A DNA stretch of 64,000 nucleotides from Selaginella moellendorffii (Eukaryota > Streptophyta > Lycopodiopsida > Selaginellales > Selaginellaceae), in the NCBI RefSeq assembly GCF_000143415.4, contig NW_003314288.1:871888-935887 (forward strand), read 5' to 3'. Each line of letters starts with the position of its first letter. Position 1 is the stretch's first letter. Below, piece by piece: positions 34,580-45,100 of the stretch. Below the pieces are notes generated by a model. The model saw only the letters and a list, made by a program, of their open reading frames with translations. It was not told where the DNA came from and did no database searches. A program made the translations under genes and the position numbers.

Positions 34580-36665
34580 ACACAAGCATGCTTACTATAG
34601 TAGTTTCATTATAACCACCTAAAGTAATTGCCATTTGCTCTTCAAATGCTTCTCTAGGTTGAGATAAGCCATCCATATGTTCATCTTTTCCATTTCTTCT
34701 CGATAAATTATCTTCTCCAATGCCCTATAAAAAAGAGCTTGGATTGTAACACCTAAAGAAAAATAGAATCAAATGCGAGTAGAGTGTTACCTTTCAGCTA
34801 CTGCTCGCACCTTGTCCAGGTCCGCAAGACACAACCAATAAGCCATGCATTTGATTCACATGTAGCTACTATTTGGTGACGCTGCTACAAGCCTTTCAAA
34901 GTCGTCCTTGGTCTCTGGAGGCTGGTCCTTCTGTAATAACTTCTCTTTTGCTGCAGCCTCCCTGTTGAGAAGCAGGACATGAGAAGACTAAATATAAACA
35001 AGAAGTAACTCTGCTCTTTCAAGTCAATTGGCACTGTATCCTCAACGTCTTTGTTGAGAGTGGATCGACATGCATAGCTGTGGGAATCGTTTTGATGCCA
35101 GATCCAAGTAGTCCTCCTCCTCCCTCTCATCATTATCCATGAGCACATTTGTGTTCGAAGGCTCTTCATTTATAGCTTCTTCCTCCATCGGCTCGATGTC
35201 CTCAGGGGTCAGATATGACACTTTCATTCCAAGAGATATACGTTTGGTTTCCGCATCAACCTGTAGAGGGAAATCATAACCCTGTGGTTTTACTAAAGCT
35301 TTCGTTCTCACCTTTAGAATCTTTACTTGAACCCATTGGCCGACTTTGTAAAGTGTTGGCAAGTCTTGAATAAAATCGTAAGACACTTCAGAGACATGAC
35401 ACAAGCAACCTGGAGCACAGACTAAGAACTTAAAACCAAGATAGAGAGAGAGCTTGCCACATCACTCTCGGCAAGGCTGATGGAAATCCCAAATGCTTCA
35501 ATGTTGTGTATGCGGCCACTAACGATCTCTCCAGCACCAAACTTCTTCCAGCCACTTGAATCTTGTGATGTTGTTGCCGTCAAAGACATTTCAATGTGCC
35601 CAGACAATGGCTCGATGCTTAAAATTCTGACAAAGAAGAAGATATCAGCAAACACTTCCATACGGAGAAAAGTTCATACCTTCCCGATATCACCTTGCCT
35701 GATGGAAACATTTCTGCAGGGTTTTGTACAAACGAGTTCGATAGGTTCTTCAGTTGAATTCTAGCTTCAAGTGAAGGTGCCAGGACCACAAAACAACCTT
35801 TCTCCGTCACATTCCTGACAAAACCCTGCAACACAAAAACAAGTCACGTCCACAGCATGCAAGGTTTCTGCTTACTTGCACTTCATATCTTGCTTAAGTT
35901 CCAACACGGAATTGACAATACGAGCATTGGATGCAGAGTCAAAAAAATTTAATGCAAATCTCGGAAGTTACCTTTCAAGTGTTTGATAGCTCGGAAGGGA
36001 CTCAAAACCACCACGTCCACCAACTTACTGAAAGTTCCAAGCCCATCTTTCCCCTCCCTGGCAAGACCTTACGAACTGTCCCTCTGTAAATAAACTGGCT
36101 CGGTCATCAATCCATGTATCGTTACATGAACTTTTCCGAAACTTTCCCATCTGCCTTGCACAGTATGTCCGCCTACACCAGCAAAAACTCGTGTGATTCG
36201 TCAGCCTAACAGGTCGCCTTTCTTGAATTGTTTGTCACTTGTTTTCGGGTGTAGAGACAAATCCACTTGCTTCCTTTCGTGGTTAACACTTCTTATATGG
36301 CACTGGAACGGGTCACCGACTTTGAAGCGCTCTTTAAAACGTTCAAGCTCCGAGGGATCGTCAGACGTGTCCAGTATAAAAAGGCAGCCTTTAAGATGGG
36401 GTGAGAGGACTAGCCATGTCCAGTTGTCCTTTACTTCTTGAACGTATCTGATAACCGACTGTTCAATGGTTACGGTCTCGAAAGTAATCACTGAGCATGC
36501 AGCATCGTTTCCTGCAAGTCACGATAAGTGAGCTAATTCAAAGGGACACCATACAGACCTGCAAGCTCAGATGGACGTAGAGATAAATCCAAAGTGGCAG
36601 CATTTCTGTGCTTTCTGCTGGTTTTGCGTTTTGAAAGGATTTTAGCTCGAACAGTCTGCCCAACA
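34580..36665 (-). pseudogene. RRP5: RRP5-like rRNA biogenesis gene fragment (left arm)
   Basis: RRP5/PDCD11 is a nucleolar scaffold with many S1 RNA-binding repeats and C-terminal HAT repeats, needed for small- and large-subunit rRNA processing. Visible here are S1 pieces YSVGQTVRAKILSK...LDLSLRPSEL (36,535-36,660), VKDNWTWLVLSPHLKGCLF (36,300-36,450), GFVRNVTEKGCFVVLAPSLE (35,760-35,830) and KKFGAGEIVSGRIHNIEAF (35,490-35,560). An acidic linker follows, then the first HAT repeats, DFERLVAASPNSS and YWLCLADLDKVRAVAER (34,790-34,910), and ALEKIIYREEMEKMN (about 34,700). Short introns splice cleanly, for example about 57 nt at 36,500-36,560. TGA stops lie at 36,201-36,203 and 34,856-34,858. The N-terminal majority and the C-terminal HAT repeats are missing. 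Confidence 0.85.
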
Positions 36666-36953
36666 CTGTATTTTCTCAATGGGTTCCCTTCTTCATAATG
36701 ATCAAGACATTTGAGGAGTTAAAAGACAGACTGGAAAACAGAAACGAACCTCTGTAATGTGCACATTCCCACGTAAGGAGCAGTGGCTGTCCATGGGACA
36801 GGGCTTGTCTGCCAGTCCTAGAACTATTGAGTGTTGCAGCCTCCATGAGGTGATTTCTTGGGTGATTTGTGACCTGTGCAGTATGAGAAAGAAGTGACGA
36901 TTCACAGAAGAATTCTAGAAACATGGAGCTCAATCTTCGAAATGTGATCATGA

Positions 36954-37190
36954 GCACAGCAGGAAGTTTTGAGAAAGAGGACCTTGGTCTCTTGGAATGC
37001 AATGATCACTGCAAATGCCTAGAATGGGTGTCTTCTGAAAGTGCTTAAGCTGTTGGATTTCATTCCGGCACCTTTTGTGAATGCATTGATCACCACCCAT
37101 GGCAGATCAAGGATCCTAGCTCAAGCAAGAAACATGTTTGATCAAATCTTGTGCAAAACTGTGAGCTCCTGATCACCCATGATTTAACTG
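36954..37190 (+). pseudogene. PPR gene fragment
   Basis: The frame reads KRTLVSWNAMITANA, a stop, then VNALITTHGRSRILAQARNM and FDQI, which fit consecutive PPR motifs of the PLS class. Nothing else of the gene is recognisable on either side. Confidence 0.6.
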
Positions 37191-38370
37191 TAAGCCCCAG
37201 CAAAACCTTATTAAATCTTTGCAGAACTTACCTTTATCAGTGTCTTAGCCACGCCAGCCTAACAAGCAAGATCCAGGAGAACTTTTGTATCAATCACTAC
37301 AGCCACTTGATTATATTGTTGCCCATTGCATGGAGAAGAAGCTCAAACTTCTTCTATCACTGTGATACTCTACTATGAGGAGCAAGTAAAAAGTTCCTTG
37401 TTTTCTGTTTATGGACATGCTATTAAGACAAACACATCAGACTACTCAAAAAAAGTGAACTTTTTGACTAGTAATAATGTTCTTAAAGGAAAGTTTGCAA
37501 GATTTTAGTATTGCAAGAGTGTAGGACTTCTTCCTTATATTCTTCACTATTTGCTTTAAGCTTGCTATAGGAAGAATAAAATTGATAAAAAGAACATTAG
37601 TTGAACTCTTTGAGAGATAAACAAGAAGTACATATGAATAAAAAAATGTATTAAAATGAGTACATCATATAAATTTTTTATTTATGTAAAAATTAACAAT
37701 ATCAAAGCAAACCAAACGTTGTTGCATAGTGTAATGATATCTATCTGAGTTCGGTTAGGGTTGGTTATGGTCAGTTAGTGTAGATGGTATTGTGTATAAT
37801 GCTCAACTCTCCACCTAGTAACTCTTATTTTCCTCTAGTGAGTGGCTCTTACTTCCTCCAATGCAACATATCTCCTCCCTCCACACTCTTCCTGTAGCAA
37901 CTCTCCTCCATGTCCTCTAGTGCTCCTCCTGCACCAACTCTCTTCCACATTGTACTTTTGCCAGTCCTACTCTTGGATTTTTCAGTTTTTTTTTAATTTT
38001 CATCAAATCATTCTTTCTCACCCTCTAGCTCCTCCAAAACCCGTTGTGCATTGAGTCTCCTCCAGCTCCTCCAGCACTCCTCCTATAGCAGCTCTCCAGC
38101 TCCTCCAGCACTTCTCCTGCAACAGCTCCCTCTAGCACTACAACAGCTCTCCTCTAGCTCCTCTAGTAGATGGCTATGCCACGGCTAAGGCCAGCCAAGG
38201 TAGTGCTAGCCATGGCCGAGACCTTGTGCCACCATGGCTGTGCTTGCTATGGGCCATTGGTGATGTAACTTTGGCCCTAGCTGTATGGTTATAGATACCA
38301 CAGCCAAGGACAACATCATTGGCAATCAAGGTTGCCAGTGGTTGTGGTAAGCTTGGCAAAACATTATCTT
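37191..38370. other. No gene seen; CT-rich repeat
   Basis: 37,200-37,800 is AT-rich without long frames. 37,840-38,170 is a CTCCTCCAGCACTCC-type pyrimidine-rich repeat. 38,170-38,350 is GC-richer with short frames only. Confidence 0.6.
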
Positions 38371-38384
38371 TAACGTTGAGAAAG

Positions 38385-38560
38385 GACCAATTCGCACATT
38401 TATTTAGTGAAAAAAAACTTAAGCGACCCACTTTAAAAATTAAGAAAGTTGGGTTCGCACATTGAAAAAATTTGTGTTGCAAAGTAAACTTATAAGGACT
38501 TTTGCATTCGCACATGTCTTAGATTTAAGTGGAAAAACACCCTCGGATTCGCACTTTAAA
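38385..38560. repeat. Four spaced TTCGCAC motifs
   Basis: (A/G)TTCGCACAT or TTCGCACTTT occurs near 38,391, 38,452, 38,504 and 38,548, roughly every 45-60 bp, just beyond the 3' end of the second Harbinger transposase. Such arrays often act as subterminal transposase-binding sites, which is inference here. Confidence 0.5.
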
Positions 38561-38651
38561 ACAATGCATTCCAACACTTAAAATTCACTTAATTCAAATT
38601 TTGAAATTTCAAATTCAAATTCAAATGTTTAGAATTATATCCCGGCAAATT

Positions 38652-40010
38652 TCAAAGCAAACACGAACGCCACTGGCAAAGACACAGGGAAAACGTGAGG
38701 TTCTCTCTAACCTCTTTCGCATCCTCTGGACTGTGCAACTCCTCACAAGGTTCCCCTTCCGCTTGCTCGGGATCACCATAATCGACAAAGAGGTCCTGGT
38801 CCTTGAGCCTTTTCACCTCTTTCCTCCAAGCTTGGATCTCCACCCGAAGATCAGTCTCCCCAACATCAATCAAGAAATTGTGCAAGATGCAACAACTCTT
38901 GATGATGTTGGGAAGGTACTTTTTGTTTCTGATCCAAGAATCTGAACTTCATTTTAAGAAGTCCAAATGCTTGCTCAATAACAATCCGAGCAAGGTGGAT
39001 GAAGGTTGAAAGCTGCCTTGGATGGTGTCAGGTTCGACAACCAAAACAAGTGAACAAAAGAAAGTAGAATGAAGAAGACTTGTGTGGAATCTGGAGTTGG
39101 TACCCTTTGTCCCCCACTAGGTATGGCTTGATCCTATCGTCATATGCTAACACCACGGGCGATGTCAGCAGCTCCCTTGCTACAATCTTGTTCCTGAGGG
39201 TTGAATTACGAAAAACCCTCATGTCGTGGACGCGTCCTGAAAGCAAAAAAAAACATTTTAGAACCATCCACAACACACAAAGAAACATACCTGGCCACCC
39301 AGCGTAGACACTGAGGAACCTCTTCTGGGCATCACAAACCCCTTGCAAGATGACCGAGTACCACTGCTTCCGATCGTAGTAGCTCTCGCCATCCAGTCTA
39401 GTAGGTCGGATGATCTCGGAGTACAGTCGATCGCTCCAGCAACATTAGGCAGTCGGGTTCCTATTGCTCATCAAAACTTATAACAATCATAAGAAAATGA
39501 ACCTGTCACTTGTCGAAAGCCAGCAGCAACAGCTCGAACCACCTTGGCAGTTGAAGGAAAATGAATCTTGTACCTGAGACACTTGACAATCGCCGCAGTA
39601 GTGTCCATGACAATCTCATGAGCTGTGGACTCCCCGATGCTGAACTTGTCCACCAGATCCAAGTAATCTGTGTTCTTGAAAAGCTTGTACAAAGTCACCC
39701 CCAGTCGAACATCCACCGGCAACACACTCCTCCAACCGGTATCTTGCTTCCGGATCTCGCTCTCCAGCATGCCACAAATGGTGAAGAAGGTCCTCTTCTC
39801 CATCTGAAGTTTCCTCTTCCACCTCCCCACATCATAATACTCCAAAGAAAACTTACTCCAGGTGGTGACATTTCGAGGCTTCACCCACCACAGGCCGATG
39901 CAAAACCTCCTCCCAATCACAGGCAGCGGGGCTCTTGTCATCCGCAATGTGCATTTAAACCCTAAAGCAAAACGGTGAAAGCTGAGATTCCAGCGCTGTG
40001 TCTTCGTCAT
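38652..40010 (-). pseudogene. PIF/Harbinger DDE transposase, second copy
   Basis: The N-terminal half is open (39,471-40,010; DVRLGVTLYKLFKNTDYLDL, FSIGESTAHEIV). NVAGAIDCT (about 39,440) carries the first Asp, and the following RPTRLDGESYYDRKQWYSV is in a shifted frame. An intron (about 39,240-39,290, GTATGT...TTTCAG) splices WPG to GRVHDMRVF, which holds the second Asp, then YLVGDKGYQL. After another interruption come VIEQAFGLLKMKF with the Glu and CCILHNFLIDVGE (38,850-38,890). At least two frame changes make it probably inactive. Confidence 0.85.
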
Positions 40011-40276
40011 GAGAACATGCTGGCTGCTCCTCCCTCCCCCGCAATCTTCGCGAGATGTTTTTCCCGAACGAGATCAATCAGGAGCATGGTCTCAGCATGG
40101 TTCCAGTTCTTTCCCCGGGTTCTCTTCGCAGCAGCAGGTGCAGCAAAACCCAAGGTATTCACAAACTGGACAGCCTCGTCGTCGAGCTCCTCCATGTGAG
40201 CATCCGGGTCTTGTTCCAGATCGGGGACGCTGTCATCTCCCTCTTCTTCATGACCCCGCCGGGAGCTCTCAATCAC
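40007..40276 (-). CDS. Myb/trihelix-like ORF1 of second Harbinger element
   Basis: A 89-residue frame: an acidic N-terminus, then KRTRGKNWNHAETMLLIDLV, the first helix of a Myb/SANT or trihelix domain. It stops soon after AKIAGEGGAASMF, so the remaining helices are missing or in another exon. It lies just upstream of the transposase in the same orientation. Its start overlaps the end of the Gly-rich ORF by a few bases. Confidence 0.55.
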   Translation of the reverse strand: MIESSRRGHEEEGDDSVPDLEQDPDAHMEELDDEAVQFVNTLGFAAPAAAKRTRGKNWNHAETMLLIDLVREKHLAKIAGEGGAASMFS

Positions 40277-40830
40277 TCATGCATGCATGCAACCTAAGAA
40301 ATGTAAACTCAAAGCCATCTCTGGTTCTCAAAGCAGTTGGAGCTCCCGGCACGCTGTGCTCCAGGGGAACGCCTCCGGACGTGGCTTGGGCTCCTCCGGG
40401 CGCGGCTTGGACTCCTCCCGCTGTGGCTTCGGCTCCTCCCACCCAGGCTTGGCCTCCTCCTGGCGATGATCCATGGCCTCCTCCTCCCGGAGAAGAACCG
40501 CGGCGTCCTCCTCCTAGAGTAGAACCATGGCCTCCTCCTCCCGGGGCACCCCCTCCTCGAGCCGCCTCAGAACCATGGCCTAATCCTCCCGGAGCCAGAT
40601 TCAGAGATCCGCGGCCAACCCCGGCCACCCGCGCCCTCCTCCCACTCCATGGCCACCTCTCCCTCCATGGGCACCTCTTCCTCCTCCTGTTGGTGAAGAT
40701 AGAGCACGAGCAGGCCCAGATCCAGCTCGATCGGCCCCATTTCCCAGAGCTCTGTTTCCTAAAATCGGATTACCTGCTTCCTCCACCTCCTCAGGCCTCT
40801 CCTCATAAATCTCCGCGGCTGCTGCCCTGT
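40269..40830 (-). pseudogene. Gly-rich protein ORF (left arm)
   Basis: Two overlapping minus-strand frames (40,601-40,786 and 40,269-40,628) encode VEEAGNPILG..., then PTGGGRGAHGGRGGHGVGGG and a Gly/His/Ser-rich tail. The right arm has the same sequence in one frame (53,325-53,672), which indicates the minus strand is sense and that the left copy has a frame change. No known domain is seen. RNA-binding Gly-rich proteins look similar, but low-complexity sequence makes that weak. Confidence 0.4.
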
Positions 40831-40929
40831 TTTAATTCTCGGGCCCTGCCGCGAGATCAGATCTTCTTAGGCACGCGAAAGCCTTACCTAAGATCTTCTC
40901 GAATATTTCCGGAATAATTTTTAACAACT

Positions 40930-42147
40930 TCCCTTAAAATAAAATGACCCTAACACTTTAGGTTTTGAAAATTACTTAAGTTCGCCTTTTTTTTCGTACT
41001 AGTAATTTTCCCATAAAAAATAAGGGTAAGTACATTACTTTAGCTTAAGTTATTGTGCAAATAGGGAACACGTAAATTTTGAACTGTAATTTTCGGGTAA
41101 CTCTTGGTCCAGAGCTAAACTCTTATAAACATCTCTAAACATGCTCATTTAATTAACCACCAATGAACGGCCAAGATATCTTTACCAGCACTCCCCCACT
41201 AATGTCTTTCGAAAATAAAAAAACTATAAGCAAAGAAGATATTATCAAACACTATTTTTCCAATGTTTGTTTTTTTCTTATTTTCTACTATTAATTAACT
41301 TCCAACTCAATCACACAATATTTGGAGCTGGAAGAATTGAATCCAACTTAATTTCAGCAAACTGATGAGGATGGACAATTTTTATTTTCATTTCTTTTGC
41401 ACTTCTTAATTTACATTTCTTAATTTGTTTCTACTCTTCTTATACACACTTTTTTCGGTGTATTTGGCCCATTATATTTAGCTGAAACACATGTACATGT
41501 ACACTAGTACACTACTTGTTCAACTTCTTCCAGCCTCTGGTGCCCAACCTCAAGGCTCTCTTGTGGATGGAGCTAGCCCTACACAGTGTGTGTGTGTGTG
41601 TGTGTGTGTGTATCAACCAGCAGATGCACAAATCGTTGAGAATTAGCTCACAGGAGAGAGCAAGCAGGTCACCACTCACGACAAGCTCAAAAAATCTGGA
41701 AGACGTTGCCGAGGAACTGGTGAGTACGTCGCAAGAAACAAATGCCGTCGTCACCAGCTTCCACACGTCTTCAACGTGCTCTAGGAGCACAAACCCAAAG
41801 TTGGTCATGCCACAAGCCGCCATCACCTTGCTCCTGGAACATGAGGCAATATTTGCTATCAGCAAAGAGTTTCGGTACTGGCAAGTCTTCATACTAAGGC
41901 TTATTATCTGAATCTGGGCGCTCTGTTTTGGGGCACCTGTTGGCAGGTTTAGTCAGCATTCCCGGATTCTATCAAAATGAAATTTAAATTTAAGACAAAT
42001 CCTCCTTTTGCATAGTTTTAACTTTTAAATGTTAATTTTTTCTCCGTGAAGTTCAGGTTGGCGGCTCACTCAGCGGCCCATGTCTCTGCTTGACTCATGG
42101 AGGGTTTAAAACCAATGATAACTGCAAGAAAGAGCACTGACATGTTT
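40930..42147. repeat. Left arm downstream of PPR gene 1
   Basis: This is an inverted counterpart of 52,088-53,230. It is mostly AT-rich and non-coding. It includes a (GT)n microsatellite near 41,588-41,611 (shorter at 52,549-52,566) and a conserved block (41,690-41,890) with open frames on both strands, for example MTNFGFVLLEHVEDVWKLVT on the minus strand. The function of that block is unknown. Confidence 0.65.
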
Positions 42148-45100
42148 TCAAAAGTACTTGTCACAGGAACATCTGCCATCCTGGAACACATGAACCCGAC
42201 TGGCATCTTTGCAGATGATTAGCCTTTTTTCTAGCTTAGAGATGAGAGCAGTGGCCGCATGGCAATCGTCACAAACTCGGAGATTTTTCACAATTCTGAT
42301 GGTCTCCTTCTGGTGCGAGTTCACCAGAGCACACCCCAGCGCAAGCTTCTCACTGTGGCCGCACAGGTGATCCTCTTTCTCTTCCTCGGGTATGTATTTT
42401 AGAACGTTGATCACATCGCTCGCGTACCCCTCCTCTTTCATTCTCAGCAACAATTGCTTGAGCTTGGCCGCAATCTCGTCGCTCTGTGAGTGACTCCTAT
42501 CCCCGACAGAAAAAGAATGCACTTTTCCTGAGCTAACATCCGTCCACCAGCTTCTCCCGGGCTCCCTGAAGCTGCTTTCACCTCTCATTTTCTCCACAAC
42601 AGCGGCCCTTTCACTGAGCATCCCCAGGTTTCCAAATATATTGGCCATCAATGCGTAGGGCGTGCCGCTCTTGGGATCCATCTCCACAAGACGCTCAAAC
42701 GCGAGAATGCCGATCGTGTAATTCTTCCACTTCCGGCAGGCTCCGAGCAGGGACGTCCAAACCACTGCATCCGGTTCAAAAGGCATGGCTCTGAGAACTC
42801 TCACAGCTTCGTCGAGGAGGTTAGCTCGCCCGAGCATATCGATCAGGCACACATAATGCTCCAGACGTGGCTTAACTCCAAACTGCTTGGGCATTTCATC
42901 CAGAAGCTGCCTTCCTTTCCCCACCAGACCACCATGGCTGCAAGCGTTCAACACCAAGACAAAACTCACATCGTCAGCTTTACAGCCCTCCTCCTGAGTC
43001 ATGGAATAGAAACGCTCCAAGGCCTCAATCGATCGGCCCTGGAGAGTGTAAGCCTGTATGAGAGAGTTCCAGAGACCCGTGTCGTCCCGAGCTCGGCACT
43101 CGTCAAACGCTTCCTGAGCAGAATCAACATCGCCGCATTTGCCGTAGAAGCTCACCAGGCTGGAGCCCAGAACTGGATCGTTTTTCAGCAGCCCTTTATG
43201 CTTCGCCAGTTGGTGAATCTCCCTCCCGAGCTTGATCGCCATCACACTCCCGCAAGCAACAAGGACGCAGGTGTAGGTGCAAGCATTAGCTTGAATGGTG
43301 TTATCAGCTCTCAGGGCAGAGTAGTACTCCAGAGCAAGTTCAGCTCGCCCGTTCGTGTTGCAGCCCTGGATGATCGCGGTGTAGGACACAACACTCCGAC
43401 TTCCCATGGCGTGGAAAATCTTGCGAGCCTTCTCAAGCTCGCCACACTTGCAGTACATGTCTACCAGGCAATTCGCCACGAACAGATCTAGCTGTTTCTT
43501 CTCCTTGCTCAGCATTGAATGGATCTCCATCCCAATGCGTAGAGCTCTCTCCCTCTTCTCGCTGGATTCGGTAGCAAGTGTGGAGCAGGCGCTGATCACC
43601 ACGACATGAGTCCGATCATCGGGTTGAATGGTGTTATCAGCTCTCAGGGCAGAGTAGTACTCCAGAGCAAGTTCAGCTCGCCCGTTCGTGTTGCAGCCCT
43701 GGATGATCACGGTGTAGGACACAACACTCCGAGTTCCCATGGAGTGGAAAATCTTGCGAGCCTCCTCAAGTTCGCCACACTTGCAGTACATGTCTACCAG
43801 GCAATTCGCCACGAACAGATCTAGCTGTTTCTTCTCCTTGCTCAGCATTGAATGGACTTCCATCCCGATGCGTAGAGCTCTCTCCCTCTTCTCGCTGGAT
43901 TCGGTAGCAAGTGTGGAGCAGGCGCTGATCACCACGACGTGAGTCCGATCGTCGGGTTGAATGGTGTTATCAGCTCTAAGGGCAGAGTAGTACTCCAGAG
44001 CAAGTTCAGCTCGCCCGTTCGTGTTGCAGCCCTGGATGATCGCGGTGTAGGACACAACACTCCGAGTTCCCATGGAGTGGAAAATCTTGCGAGCCTCCTC
44101 AAGCTCGCCACACTTGCAGTACATGTCTACCAGGCAAGTCGCCATGTACAGACCTAGATGTTTCTTCTCCTTGCTCAGTACTGAATGGACTTCCATCCCG
44201 ATGCGTAGAACTCTCTCCCTCTTCTCGCTGGATTCGGTAGCAAGTGTGGAGCAGGCGCTGATCACCGCGACATGAGTCCGATCGTTGGGTTGAATGGTGG
44301 TACAAGCTCTCAGGGCAGAGTAGTACTCCAGAGCAAGTTCAGCTCGCCCGTTCGTGTTGCAGCCCTGGATGATCGCGGTGTAGGACACAACACTCCGAGT
44401 TCCCATGGAGTGGAAAATCTTGCGAGCCTCCTCAAGCTCGCGACACTTGCAGTACATGTCTACCAGGCAATTCGCCACGAACAGATCTAGCTGTTTCTTC
44501 TCCTTGCTCAGCATTGAATGGATCTCCATCCCAATGCGTAGAGCTCTCTCCCTCTTCTCGCTGGATTCGGTAGCAAGTGTGGAGCAGGCGCTGATCACCA
44601 CGACATGAGTCCGATCATCGGGTTGAATGGTGTTATCAGCTCTCAGGGCAGAGTAGTACTCCAGAGCAAGTTCAGCTCGCCCGTTCGTGTTGCAGCCCTG
44701 GATGATCACGGTGTAGGACACAACACTCCGAGTTCCCATGGAGTGGAAAATCTTGCGAGCCTCCTCAAGTTCGCCACACTTGCAGTACATGTCTACCAGG
44801 CAATTCGCCACGAACAGATCTAGCTGTTTCTTCTCCTTGCTCAGCATTGAATGGACTTCCATCCCGATGCGTAGAGCTCTCTCCCTCTTCTCGCTGGATT
44901 CGGTAGCAAGTGTGGAGCAGGCGCTGATCACCACGACGTGAGTCCGATCGTCGGGTTGAATGGTGTTATCAGCTCTAAGGGCAGAGTAGTACTCCAGAGC
45001 AAGTTCAGCTCGCCCGTTCGTGTTGCAGCCCTGGATGATCGCGGTGTAGGACACAACACTCCGAGTTCCCATGGAGTGGAAAATCTTGCGAGCCTCCTCA

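Larger units (their letters stand above)
38570..40276 (-). mobile_element. Second PIF/Harbinger element
   Basis: Myb-like ORF1 and DDE transposase lie in tandem on the minus strand. The element is absent from the right arm of the inverted duplication, which joins the Gly-rich ORF directly to RRP5. Terminal inverted repeats and target duplication were not identified, so the ends are approximate. Confidence 0.65.

Noticed and set aside
40009-40917. 302-codon plus-strand ORF rich in Pro, Ala and Trp
   Set aside because: It is antisense to the Gly-rich ORF, whose strand is supported by the right-arm copy and by the orientation of neighbouring genes. It arises from GC-rich repeats.
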